Shown one piece after another: positions 34,965-43,039 of a DNA stretch of 64,000 nt (the first letter of the stretch is position 1; each line of letters opens with the position of its first letter). This DNA comes from Pseudonocardia sp. 73-21 (GTDB lineage Bacteria; Actinomycetota; Actinomycetes; Mycobacteriales; Pseudonocardiaceae), in the NCBI RefSeq assembly GCF_001899645.1, contig NZ_MKVV01000014.1, positions 1 to 64,000 on the forward strand, written 5' to 3'. The translations under genes were made by a program, and so were the position numbers. Under the pieces are notes generated by a model, which had not been told where the DNA came from, ran no database searches, and saw nothing but the letters and a program-made list of their open reading frames with translations.

Positions 34965-37900
34965 TCAGGCCTGGCCCAGCTCCGCCAGGCGGGTGCGGTA
35001 GCGGTCCACGTTGGCCAGCTTCACGTCCTCGTACCCGCGCACGAGGTCGGCGGCCTCCGCGGCGGCCGTGGCCGTGACGTAGGTGTCGGGGCTCAGGCCG
35101 TCGGCCAGCCGCAGCACCATGGCCCGGTAGGAGTCGCGCAGGTCGCGCTCCAGGCGCCGGATCTCCGTGCGACCGAAGGGGTCGAGCGGCGTCCCGCGCA
35201 GGGCCTTGCCACGGGCCAGGGTCTGCAGCACCGGCTTCATCCACGGTCCCAGCGCGATCTTCCTCTGGCGGCCCATGGCCTTGAGCATCGGCGGGTGCAG
35301 GCGGTAGCGCTGCCGGGTGCCCCCGGGCACCTCGGCGGCGACCTTCGCCTCGAAGACGGGATCGGTGAGCAGCCGCGCCACCTCGTACTCGTCCTTGTAG
35401 GCCGTGAGCTTGTGCAGGCCGCGGGCGACCGCCTCGCTGAACGCCGTGTCCTGGCCGACGCGGCGCTCGGCGCGCCAGACGGCCAGCACGTCGTCGACGT
35501 AGCGGCGGGCGGTGCGCTCGTTCTGGAAGCCGACGAGCTGCGCGGCCCGGATCTCGACGAGCCGCCGCGTCTCCCCCGCCAGCTCCCGCAGCGCGATCGA
35601 CGCCGGGAGCGCCACCGGCGCCGCCTCGGCGACCGATCCCGTGACCGCCGCGAACGCGGCCGGGTCGGCCACCGCGACACGCCCCCAGCGGAACGCGGCG
35701 GTGTTGACGGCCACCGCGACGCCGTTGAGCTCGATCGCCCACTCGATGGCCTCGGCCGACAGCGGCAGCGCCCCGGACTGGTAGGCCGCGCCGACCACCA
35801 TCAGGTTCGCCGGCATCGCGTCGCCGAACAGCGCGTTCGAAGCCGCCTGCGCGTCCAGCGCCACGATCTCGCGGGTGACGCCGCGCAGGCGCTCCACCAG
35901 CGCGGGCACGTCCGTCGCCGTGATCGACGCATCGCGCACCATCGCCCCCGTGGGCACGGAACTGGTGGACACCACACCCGTGGTGTGGTCGGCCGAGGCG
36001 TAGGCCAGGTTCTTCGTGTCGGCGCCGACGAGGGCGTCGAAGGCGAGGTAGCAGCCCGCGGTGCCGATCCCGACGCGGTTGGCCGGGCCGAGCGTCGCGG
36101 CGTCGGCAGCCATCCGCAGGTGGGAGGTGACCGGGCCGGCCTTCTGCGAGAGCCCGGTCTGGTCGACGCCGTGCACGGCCAGCCCGTCGCGGACGGCGGC
36201 GGAGGCCAGTACCTGGTTGACCGTGACGATGCCGGTGCCGCCGATGCCGGCCAGGAACACGTCACCCGCGGCGGGGCGCGTGACGTCCGGGACGGCCGGG
36301 GGCTCGCGGCGGTCCGGGCGGCCGGCCGAGACCCCGGTGCCGATGCTCGCTCCGCCTGCGCTCCGCTCGGCGGGCAGCTCCACCGTCACGAACGACGGGC
36401 AGTCGCCGGCGAGGCAGGAGTAGTCGGTGTTGCAGGAGGTCTGGTCGATGTGGGTCTTGCGGCCGAACTCGGTGTCGACGGGCTGCACGGACAGGCAGTT
36501 GCTCTTGACGCCGCAGTCGCCGCAGCCCTCGCACACGGCCTCGTTGATGATCACGCGGGTGGGCCGGACGGCCAGCGTGCCGCGCTTGCGCAGGCGGCGG
36601 GACTCCGCGGCGCAGCGCTGGTCGTAGACGAGCACGGACACGCCCTCGACGCCCGCGAGCACCTGTTGGGCCTCGTCGAACCGGTCGCGGTGCCACAGCT
36701 CCACACCGGCCGGGAGGGCGGGCAGCGACCGGTACCGCTGCGGCTCGTCGGCGCACACGATGATCTTCGTGACGCCCTCGGCCAGCAGCTTCGCCGTCAG
36801 GGCGGGCACCTCGAGCCCCCCTTCCGCGTCCTGCCCGCCGGTCATGGCGACGGCGCGGTTGTAGAGCAGCTTGTAGGTGATCGACACCCCGGCCGCGACG
36901 CACGCCTGCACCGCGAGCTGGCCGGAGTGGGCGAACGTGCCGTCGCCCATGTTCTGGAACATGTGCCCGGCGCCGGTGAACGGGGCCTGGCCGATCCACT
37001 GCGCGCCCTCGCCGCCCATCTGCGTGATCGAGGTGACCTCGCTCTCCGGGCGGTGGGTGAGCGCGACCATGGCGTGGCAGCCGATGCCGCCGCCCGCGAC
37101 GGCGCCCTCGGGCACCACCGTCGAGCGGTTGTGCGGGCAGCCGGAGCAGAAGTACGGCGTGCGGTTGACGGGCAGCAGCTCGAGCTTCGGGGGCTCGCGT
37201 CGGACCGGCTCCAGGTCGACCCGGTCGCCGAGCACCCGGCGCAGCGGGCCCACCAGCGCACCGGCCGTCAGCTCACCGGCCACCGGCACCAGCGGGGACC
37301 CGTCGGAGTCGGCCGAGCCGATCACGGCGGGCGCCGATGCGAGGCCGTAGAGCACGTCGCGCACCGCGGATTCCACGAACGCGCTCTTCTCCTCCACCAC
37401 CAGCACGGTGTCGAGCCCGGTGGCGAAGTCGCGGAGCAGGTCGCGCTCCAGCGGGTGGATCATGCCCAGGCGCAGGAGCTTGATGCCGGCGCGGCGGCAG
37501 CCGTCGTCGTCGAGGCCCAGGTCGCGCAGCGCCTGCCGGACGTCGGTGAACGCCTTCCCCCCGGCGACGATCCCGAGCCAGGCGTCCGTCGTGTCGACCT
37601 CGACGACGTTGATCGGGTTCGCGGCCAGGAACTCCCGCACCATCGTCCAGCGCGGCCCGTACATCTGGGCCTCGGCCTCCAGCGACGCGGGCGGGGCGAG
37701 CATCGGGATCTGCTCGTACTCCCATGGCTTCCCGTCCCACTCCAGCTCCGGGACGGTGATCTCGACATCCGCGGTGCCGTCGACGGTGAACAGGCCGTCG
37801 GCCACGTCCGCGGTGATCTTCATGCCCACCCACATGCCCGAGCACCGCGAGAGCGCGACGCCGTAGCGGCCCAGTCGCACGATCTCCTCGGCGGTGCCGG

Positions 37901-38435
37901 GGTAGAGCACGGGCAGCCCGAAGCCGGCCAGGGTGCGCTCGCTGATGCACGGGATGGTGGAGGACTTGCAGCTCGGGTCGTCACCCGCGAGGACGATCAC
38001 GCCGCCCTTCGGGTGGGCGCCGCACATGTTGCCGTGGCGCAGCGGGTCGCCCGCGCGGTCGACGCCGGGCGCCTTGCCGTACCAGACGCCGACGGCGCCG
38101 TCGACGGTGCGCTCGTGGCCGGGCACCTCCACCTGGCTGCCCCACACCGACGTGGCGGCGAGCTCCTCGTTGACGCCCGGCACGAGCGTGAGCCCGGCGT
38201 TCTCCCGGAGCTCGGTGGCCTTCGCGAGGGTCTGGTCGAGCCCACCCAGCGGGCTGCCCTGGTAGCCGGAGACGAACGTGGCGGTGCGCAGGCCGGCCGC
38301 GGCGTCGGCGGCGTGCTGCTCCACGAGCATGCGGGCGATGGCCTGCACGCCGGTCAGCAGGACGGGACCCGCTCCCGCGCGGTACCGGGCCGAGAGATCG
38401 AAATCGACGGGACCGGCGTCCTGCTGCAGCGTCAT
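34965..38435 (-). CDS. Fused indolepyruvate (2-oxoacid) ferredoxin oxidoreductase
   Basis: 1156 residues from the ATG at 38435, preceded by GAGGAAGCG. It is a single-chain enzyme joining IorA-like and IorB-like parts: the N-terminal pyrimidine/PP-type domain (TFVSGYQGSPLGGLDQTL), a thiamine diphosphate domain (FCSGCPHNRST, then MGDGTFAHSGQLAV and YNRAVAMTGGQD), a cysteine cluster for [4Fe-4S] (CEGCGDCGVKSNC) and the C-terminal gamma-like domain (DVFLAGIGGTGIVTVNQVLA). It oxidatively decarboxylates aryl-2-oxoacids to aryl-acyl-CoA with ferredoxin as acceptor. Aromatic amino-acid catabolism or indolepyruvate is the usual substrate range. The IclR gene just upstream probably regulates it. Confidence 0.92.
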   Translation of the reverse strand: MTLQQDAGPVDFDLSARYRAGAGPVLLTGVQAIARMLVEQHAADAAAGLRTATFVSGYQGSPLGGLDQTLAKATELRENAGLTLVPGVNEELAATSVWGSQVEVPGHERTVDGAVGVWYGKAPGVDRAGDPLRHGNMCGAHPKGGVIVLAGDDPSCKSSTIPCISERTLAGFGLPVLYPGTAEEIVRLGRYGVALSRCSGMWVGMKITADVADGLFTVDGTADVEITVPELEWDGKPWEYEQIPMLAPPASLEAEAQMYGPRWTMVREFLAANPINVVEVDTTDAWLGIVAGGKAFTDVRQALRDLGLDDDGCRRAGIKLLRLGMIHPLERDLLRDFATGLDTVLVVEEKSAFVESAVRDVLYGLASAPAVIGSADSDGSPLVPVAGELTAGALVGPLRRVLGDRVDLEPVRREPPKLELLPVNRTPYFCSGCPHNRSTVVPEGAVAGGGIGCHAMVALTHRPESEVTSITQMGGEGAQWIGQAPFTGAGHMFQNMGDGTFAHSGQLAVQACVAAGVSITYKLLYNRAVAMTGGQDAEGGLEVPALTAKLLAEGVTKIIVCADEPQRYRSLPALPAGVELWHRDRFDEAQQVLAGVEGVSVLVYDQRCAAESRRLRKRGTLAVRPTRVIINEAVCEGCGDCGVKSNCLSVQPVDTEFGRKTHIDQTSCNTDYSCLAGDCPSFVTVELPAERSAGGASIGTGVSAGRPDRREPPAVPDVTRPAAGDVFLAGIGGTGIVTVNQVLASAAVRDGLAVHGVDQTGLSQKAGPVTSHLRMAADAATLGPANRVGIGTAGCYLAFDALVGADTKNLAYASADHTTGVVSTSSVPTGAMVRDASITATDVPALVERLRGVTREIVALDAQAASNALFGDAMPANLMVVGAAYQSGALPLSAEAIEWAIELNGVAVAVNTAAFRWGRVAVADPAAFAAVTGSVAEAAPVALPASIALRELAGETRRLVEIRAAQLVGFQNERTARRYVDDVLAVWRAERRVGQDTAFSEAVARGLHKLTAYKDEYEVARLLTDPVFEAKVAAEVPGGTRQRYRLHPPMLKAMGRQRKIALGPWMKPVLQTLARGKALRGTPLDPFGRTEIRRLERDLRDSYRAMVLRLADGLSPDTYVTATAAAEAADLVRGYEDVKLANVDRYRTRLAELGQA

Positions 38436-38464
38436 CGCTTCCTCGCTTCGCTCGGGGTCGTGCG

Positions 38465-39280
38465 TCAGCCGCACTGCTCCAGCGCGGCCGAGACCGACGC
38501 GGCCGCCCTGCGGACACTCTGCACGACGGCGACCTTCCGCGCTCCCAGCACACGCGACGTCGCGCCGACCACGGAGATCGCCGAGACGGCCACCGTGCGC
38601 TCGCCACGGCGCACCACGATGGGCGCCGCGATCGACGACATCCCCATCGTGTGCTCCTCACGCGAGGCGGCGAACCCGTCGATCCGCACCTGGTGCAGCA
38701 CCTGCTTGTAACGCTGGGGGTCGACGATCGTGAACGGCGTGTGGCGGTGGAACCCGCGCTCCAGGATCGCGCGGGCCATCGACGGGTTGTGCGCCGCGAT
38801 CGCCTTCGCCGCGCTCGAGCTGTGGCCGGGACCACGCCGGTAGAGCTGGGAGTGGAACATCGTGCCGGCGCTGTTGCCCTCCAGCCGGTCGACGTAGAGC
38901 ACGTCGGCCCCGACGGGCACCGCGAGCTGGACGGTCTCCCGCAGGATCTCGCGCAGCTCCCCCAGCACCGGCAGCGACAGCTCGCGCAGCATCAGCCGGT
39001 CCACCGCGAGCTGGCCGATCTCGAACATCCGCAGGCCCAGGCGGTACCGGCCGGCGCGCGAGCGCTCCAGCATCCCGCTGGTGGCCAGCGCCGCGAGCAT
39101 CCGGCACGCGGTGCTCTTGGCGATGCCCAGCTCGGCGGCCACGCGGGTGGCGCCCAGCTCCCGCTCGGTCTCGAAACAACCCAGCACCGCCATGGCGATG
39201 GACACGGACCGGAGCGGGCCGTCCTCGCGCTCGGGGCCGATGCCGTCGGGGATCGCGACGTCGAGATCCGTGATCGTCAT
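38465..39280 (-). CDS. IclR-family regulator 1
   Basis: 271 residues from an ATG preceded by GAGAGC. The N-terminal winged helix is recognisable as VSIAMAVLGCFETERELGATRVAAELGIAKSTACRML (landmarks: LGCFETERELG, IAKSTACRML). The effector domain carries VLYVDRLEGNSAGTMF, SSSAAKAIAAHNP and GMSSIAAPIVVRRGERTVA, the normal IclR layout. It sits between the IorAB-like gene and the phosphatase/dioxygenase operon, all on the minus strand; either or both may be its targets. The ligand is probably an aromatic acid or its CoA ester, by analogy only. Confidence 0.9.
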   Translation of the reverse strand: MTITDLDVAIPDGIGPEREDGPLRSVSIAMAVLGCFETERELGATRVAAELGIAKSTACRMLAALATSGMLERSRAGRYRLGLRMFEIGQLAVDRLMLRELSLPVLGELREILRETVQLAVPVGADVLYVDRLEGNSAGTMFHSQLYRRGPGHSSSAAKAIAAHNPSMARAILERGFHRHTPFTIVDPQRYKQVLHQVRIDGFAASREEHTMGMSSIAAPIVVRRGERTVAVSAISVVGATSRVLGARKVAVVQSVRRAAASVSAALEQCG

Positions 39281-39297
39281 CTAGCTCTCCCACGCAG

Positions 39298-40317
39298 TCA
39301 TGATTCCCACTGGGGGAACTCGTCCGGCGGCGGCACGTTCACCTCGGTGACGCGGTTGCGGTAGGCCACCAGGGCGGTCTGACCGCCGCGCCGCACCTTC
39401 ACCACCACCTCTTCGGTGTTGTAGGGCTCGCCCGGGTCGTAACCGTGCGCCCAGGTGGCGAACGCGCGGATCGGGCCGGAGTGGGTGGCCGCGATGATCC
39501 GCTGGCCGTCCTCCCCCTCGTCGATCAGCCGGTGGAACCCGCGCCAGAACCGGCGCACGCACAGCGCGGGCGGTTCGAAGTACATCATCGGGATCGTCAT
39601 CCACGTGTGGATCGGGTCGGCCCCGCCCAGCTGCACGCGGTAGAAGCGGTCGATCTCCACGAGCCAGCGGGGGCGGTCGCCCACCGCCGTGCGCTCCAGC
39701 TTCTCCATGGTGGCCTGGTACTGCCGGAACGCCGAGGTGACGTCGCGCAGGCCGTCCGGGGTCCAGACGCCGAAGTTGCGCAGCTCCGGGATCGGCTCGG
39801 GCTCGGAGATCTCGGCCTTGCGCTGCCACTGGTCGAGGCCGTCGAGGATGCCGCGGTGGATCTGCTCCGCGGTCTGCCGCGCGCGGTTGGTGTCGGCGCA
39901 GACGATGCGGACCCGCTGCCCCTCCTTCAGCGACTTCGACAGCGAGTTGCCGCGCTGGTGCGCCTGCCAGCCGCCCATCGGCGTCAGGCCGGCGTCGGTG
40001 GAGTAGCCCTGCGTGATGCCGTGGCGGATGATCCGGATCTCCGCGACGAAGTCCTCGGCCGCCTTCCGCGACGGCGGCGCGACGATCTCCTTCTCCCGCG
40101 TGGCGGTGGCGAAGTCGCGGGTGAAGCTGTCGCCGTCGACCTGGATGACCGGGACCTCGGGCGAGTCGGCGCGGGCCCGGAACCGGCGCAGGTAGAGCGG
40201 CGTGGACGAGTCCTCCTCGACCGGGTCGGCCGTCTTCGCCTCCTGCCGCTCCCGGTAGCGCGCGAGGTAGTTGGGCGCCTCGTACCGGTCGATCTTGCGG
40301 GGATCGGTACTCGTCAT
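39298..40317 (-). CDS. Histidine phosphatase (phosphoglycerate-mutase-like) in the dioxygenase operon
   Basis: 339 residues from the ATG at 40317, whose ATGA overlaps the stop of the first VOC gene. The catalytic motif is EIRIIRHGITQGY (H99 is the phosphate acceptor); the second active-site histidine is in IIAATHSGPIRAF, and CADTNRARQTAEQI carries the conserved arginine. The roughly 90-residue N-terminal extension (from TSTDPRKIDRYEAPNYLARY) is unusual for the family and has no motif I recognise. Strict coupling to two extradiol dioxygenase genes suggests a role in the same aromatic pathway, for example removing phosphate from a phosphorylated phenol. This is inference; a regulatory or sugar-phosphate function remains possible. 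Confidence 0.85.
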   Translation of the reverse strand: MTSTDPRKIDRYEAPNYLARYRERQEAKTADPVEEDSSTPLYLRRFRARADSPEVPVIQVDGDSFTRDFATATREKEIVAPPSRKAAEDFVAEIRIIRHGITQGYSTDAGLTPMGGWQAHQRGNSLSKSLKEGQRVRIVCADTNRARQTAEQIHRGILDGLDQWQRKAEISEPEPIPELRNFGVWTPDGLRDVTSAFRQYQATMEKLERTAVGDRPRWLVEIDRFYRVQLGGADPIHTWMTIPMMYFEPPALCVRRFWRGFHRLIDEGEDGQRIIAATHSGPIRAFATWAHGYDPGEPYNTEEVVVKVRRGGQTALVAYRNRVTEVNVPPPDEFPQWES

Positions 40318-41243
40318 GAGTGCACCGTGAAGAACTTCTCGTTCACCTGGCGGTGGTAGTAGAAGATGGCGCGCCCCATCTCCTCCTCCGTCCACGTGAT
40401 CGGCTCGAAGTCCGGGTCCACCCAGTAGCCGCCGGTGAACAGCTCGTTGCGGTTGCCCACGGGGTCGAAGAAGTAGGTGGTGTAGCCGCGCGTGACGCCG
40501 TGCCGCGTGGGCGCCACGTCGATCGTGACGCCGTGGTAGGCCAGCGTGTCGGCGGCGTCGCGGATGGCGTTCCACTCGTCCACCCAGAACGCGAAGTGGT
40601 GCAGCGCGCCGTTCGGGCCGGTGATCACCGCGATGTCGTGCGGGGTGTGGCTGCGCTCCAGGAACGCCGCGAGCTGGTGGCCGTCGTTGGCCAGGATCTG
40701 CTCGGTGAGCCGGAACTCCAGGATCTCGGTGAAGAACGCCGTGAACGCCTCGACGTCCTCGGCCATGACGAACACGTGGTCCAGCCGGGGCGGAGCGATG
40801 CCGGTGAGGCCCTCGGGCCGGGGCGGCGGGTTGGTGCGCGGCAGCATGTTGCCGAGACGCTCCATGCCGTACACGAGCTCGACGAGGTGCCCCGACGGCG
40901 ACTCGAAGCGGATGGCCTCACCCCAGCCGGGACCGAGCTCGCGGGCGGCGTAGCGCTTCACCGGCACGCTCGCGGCCTGCAGCTTCTCGGTGAAGTAGTC
41001 GAGGTCGCCCTGCTCGGCGAGCTTGAACGACATGTGGTCCAGCCCGTAGGTCGGCGCCTCGCGCAACACGACGGAGTGGTGCTCGTGCTCGTCCCAGCAC
41101 TTGAGGAACACGCGGTCGACGCCGTCGTGGGTGTCCCGATCGGTCTCGACGAGGCCGAGGACCTCCGTGTAGTAGGCGGTGCACAGCTCGAGATCGGGAA
41201 CCCGGATCTCGACGTGCTGCAGGCGCAGGATCCGATCACTCAT
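40314..41243 (-). CDS. Extradiol ring-cleavage dioxygenase, VOC family (paralog 1)
   Basis: 309 residues from the ATG at 41243, overlapping the stop of paralog 2 (ATGA). Two vicinal-oxygen-chelate modules: N-terminal LQHVEIRVPDLELCTAYYTEVLGL and C-terminal APPRLDHVFVMAEDVEAFTAFF (landmarks only). The Fe(II)-binding 2-His-1-carboxylate set maps to His in PRLDHVF, His in GALHHFAFW and Glu in GNRNELFTGGYW. Size and layout fit type I catechol 2,3-dioxygenases, which open the ring next to the two hydroxyls. The exact catechol is unknown. It is flanked by a phosphatase gene downstream and its paralog upstream, in one coupled operon. Confidence 0.9.
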   Translation of the reverse strand: MSDRILRLQHVEIRVPDLELCTAYYTEVLGLVETDRDTHDGVDRVFLKCWDEHEHHSVVLREAPTYGLDHMSFKLAEQGDLDYFTEKLQAASVPVKRYAARELGPGWGEAIRFESPSGHLVELVYGMERLGNMLPRTNPPPRPEGLTGIAPPRLDHVFVMAEDVEAFTAFFTEILEFRLTEQILANDGHQLAAFLERSHTPHDIAVITGPNGALHHFAFWVDEWNAIRDAADTLAYHGVTIDVAPTRHGVTRGYTTYFFDPVGNRNELFTGGYWVDPDFEPITWTEEEMGRAIFYYHRQVNEKFFTVHS

Positions 41244-42166
41244 GTGTGCATCCTCAGGAATCGCTGGGCGACGATGTTCTCGTAGTAGAAGAGGCCCTTC
41301 CCGAACTCCTGCTCGGTCCAGGTGATGATCTCCTGGTCGGGATCGACCCAGTACCCACCGGTGAACACCTCGTTGCGGATGCCCAGCGGGTCGAAGAAGT
41401 AGATGGTGTTGCCGCGCGTGACGCCGTGGCGCGTGGGGCCCTGGTCGATCTGCACGCCGTTGTAGGCGAGCGTGTCGGCGGCCTTGCGGATGTGGTCCCA
41501 GTCGTCGAGCCAGTAGGCCCAGTGGTGCAGGGCACCGTTGGGGCCGTTGACGATCGCGATGTCGTGCGGCGAGTTGGTGCGCCCGGCGAGCCAGACGCCC
41601 AGCTGGTGACCGTTGCCGTCGAGCACCTGCTCGGTGAGGCGCAGGCCCAGCACGTCCTGGAAGAAGCGGGCCGACTCGCCCACCTCCTCGGCGTTGACGA
41701 GCATGTGGTCCATCCGCGGCGGCGCGATGCCGGGCATGTCCGGCGGCGGCACGGGCGCCGGGTTGTGCTTGCCGAGGATGTTGCCGGTCTTCTCGATGTC
41801 CCAGACCAGCTCCATGATCTGGCCCGACGGCACCTCGAACCGGATCGACTCGCCCTGCCCCACCGCCTCTCCCCTGGAGACGCGGGAGACCTGGCAGCCG
41901 TAGTCGGCGAGCTTCTTCTCGTAGTCGTGGAGGTCGTCCTCGGCCTCCACGCGGAAGGTGAAGGAGTCCATCCCCGTGCGCGGGTTGTAGCGCATGCGCA
42001 ACGAGTGGTGGTCCTCCTCGTCCCAGCACTTGAAGTACACGGCGTCGGCCCCGTCGACGGAGCCGCGCTGCACCTGCTGCAGCCCCATGACGTCGGTGTA
42101 GTAGGCGGTGGCGAGATCGAGATCCGGCGTACGGACGTCGATGTGGGCGAGGCGGAGGATGCCCAT
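41240..42166 (-). CDS. Extradiol ring-cleavage dioxygenase, VOC family (paralog 2)
   Basis: 308 residues from the ATG at 42166; first gene of the minus-strand operon. The same two-module layout as its neighbour: LRLAHIDVRTPDLDLATAYY at the start, PPRMDHMLVNAEEVGESARF, GALHHWAYWLDDW and IRNEVFTGGYWVDPD carrying the presumed Fe(II) ligands His, His and Glu. The two paralogs share many identical stretches but differ across the substrate pocket, so they may accept different catechols or form a hetero-oligomer. It is divergent from the gene at 42262 across a short promoter region containing TTCCGGAA repeats. Confidence 0.9.
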   Translation of the reverse strand: MGILRLAHIDVRTPDLDLATAYYTDVMGLQQVQRGSVDGADAVYFKCWDEEDHHSLRMRYNPRTGMDSFTFRVEAEDDLHDYEKKLADYGCQVSRVSRGEAVGQGESIRFEVPSGQIMELVWDIEKTGNILGKHNPAPVPPPDMPGIAPPRMDHMLVNAEEVGESARFFQDVLGLRLTEQVLDGNGHQLGVWLAGRTNSPHDIAIVNGPNGALHHWAYWLDDWDHIRKAADTLAYNGVQIDQGPTRHGVTRGNTIYFFDPLGIRNEVFTGGYWVDPDQEIITWTEQEFGKGLFYYENIVAQRFLRMHT

Positions 42167-42185
42167 GCAATCAGCTCCCAGCTTC

Positions 42186-42243
42186 TTGACGCGCCGACGC
42201 TAACCCGCCTAGCGTTCCGGAAGGAAGACCGCGCGTTCCGGAA
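42186..42243 (+). promoter_or_regulatory. Divergent promoter with TTCCGGAA operator pair
   Basis: For the plus-strand gene, -35 TTGACG (42186-42191) and -10 TAGCGT (42210-42215) are 18 bp apart. Two direct copies of GCGTTCCGGAA lie at 42212-42222 and 42233-42243, exactly 21 bp apart; each holds the palindrome TTCCGGAA. They overlap the -10 box and the expected transcription start, a good position for a repressor such as one of the local IclR proteins. Confidence 0.6.
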
Positions 42244-42261
42244 ATCAGAACGGAGGAGCCG

Positions 42262-42957
42262 GTGGCTGATCCACTCGACATGCGCGCGGCGGTGGCCGAG
42301 TACGTCACCGCGCTGCACCGCTCCTACCTGGCCCAGGCCGACACGCATCTGCCCGCCGTCCGGGGCCGGATGCCGTTGCTGGCGGGTGGGCCGCTCACCG
42401 TCGCCGCCGTCGGGGCCCGCAACCTGCACCTGATCGCCACGCGCGAGGGCCTCGGACCGCTGCGCGGGCAGGAGGTCTCGGTGCCCGGCTCGCTGCCCGG
42501 CCTGGAGTGGTCGCTGCGGTTCTACGACCCCGTGGTCGTGCCCGCCCTCGGGCTCGTCGACGAGCGCGACGGGCCGGCGTACGCCGAGGTCAAGCACGCG
42601 CTGGGGCTCACCACCGTCGTCTACCACGTGGTGGCGCAGCCCGGCTCGGGATTGACGCCGCACCACGCCGGGCACGTCGGGTCCGGGCTGGCTGCCGGCC
42701 ACACGAGCGCCGACCGCGACTTCGAGGCGATCCGCGCCCGCGTCCGCGGCCGGGAGGGGCTGGTGGACGAGCTGGTCGGCGCCGCGAGCGCCGGCCTCCC
42801 CCGCGCCCAGGCGCTGCTGGCCAAGGCCATCGCCCCCCACAACGCGGAGATCGACAAGCTGGTCGCGACGGCGAACCCGGACCCCGACGAGATCCGGAAG
42901 ACGCTGCTGGCCTCGGTGGGTGGCCGCAGGGACTGGACCCCGAAGGCCCCCGCGTGA
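42262..42957 (+). CDS. Unrecognised protein divergent from the extradiol operon
   Basis: 231 residues from a GTG preceded by GGAGGAG. I do not recognise the family. There is no signal peptide or membrane helix. The first half is mixed alpha/beta (LTVAAVGARNLHLIATREGL, then GLEWSLRFYDPVVVPAL), the middle has HVGSGLAAGHTSADRDFEAI, and the last third is helical (ARVRGREGLVDELVGAAS, AKAIAPHNAEIDKLVATA). Its promoter is shared with the ring-cleavage operon, and an IclR gene follows, so it probably belongs to the aromatic pathway. It ends in a conserved-looking tail VGGRRDWTPKAPA. No function should be assigned from sequence alone. Confidence 0.7.
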   Translation: MADPLDMRAAVAEYVTALHRSYLAQADTHLPAVRGRMPLLAGGPLTVAAVGARNLHLIATREGLGPLRGQEVSVPGSLPGLEWSLRFYDPVVVPALGLVDERDGPAYAEVKHALGLTTVVYHVVAQPGSGLTPHHAGHVGSGLAAGHTSADRDFEAIRARVRGREGLVDELVGAASAGLPRAQALLAKAIAPHNAEIDKLVATANPDPDEIRKTLLASVGGRRDWTPKAPA

Positions 42958-42972
42958 CCGGCCACCCCGACT

Positions 42973-43023
42973 GCAGCACAGCCACGTTCATGCGACCAGA
43001 TGGCGTGAACGTGGCTTCACTGC
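42973..43023. repeat. Long inverted repeat before IclR gene 2
   Basis: Arms GCAGCACAGCCACGTTCA (42973-42990) and TGAACGTGGCTTCACTGC (43006-43023) pair at 15 of 18 positions, the inner 11 perfectly, around a 15-nt loop. It ends 16 bp before the IclR start. It could be an IclR autoregulatory operator or an intergenic palindrome of the kind seen elsewhere in the window. Confidence 0.7.
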
Positions 43024-43039
43024 GACCCGGGAGGTGCTC

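Noticed and set aside
34899-38711. A 1270-codon plus-strand open frame
   Set aside because: It is antisense to the fused indolepyruvate oxidoreductase, which has complete domain motifs; the plus-strand product is low-complexity.
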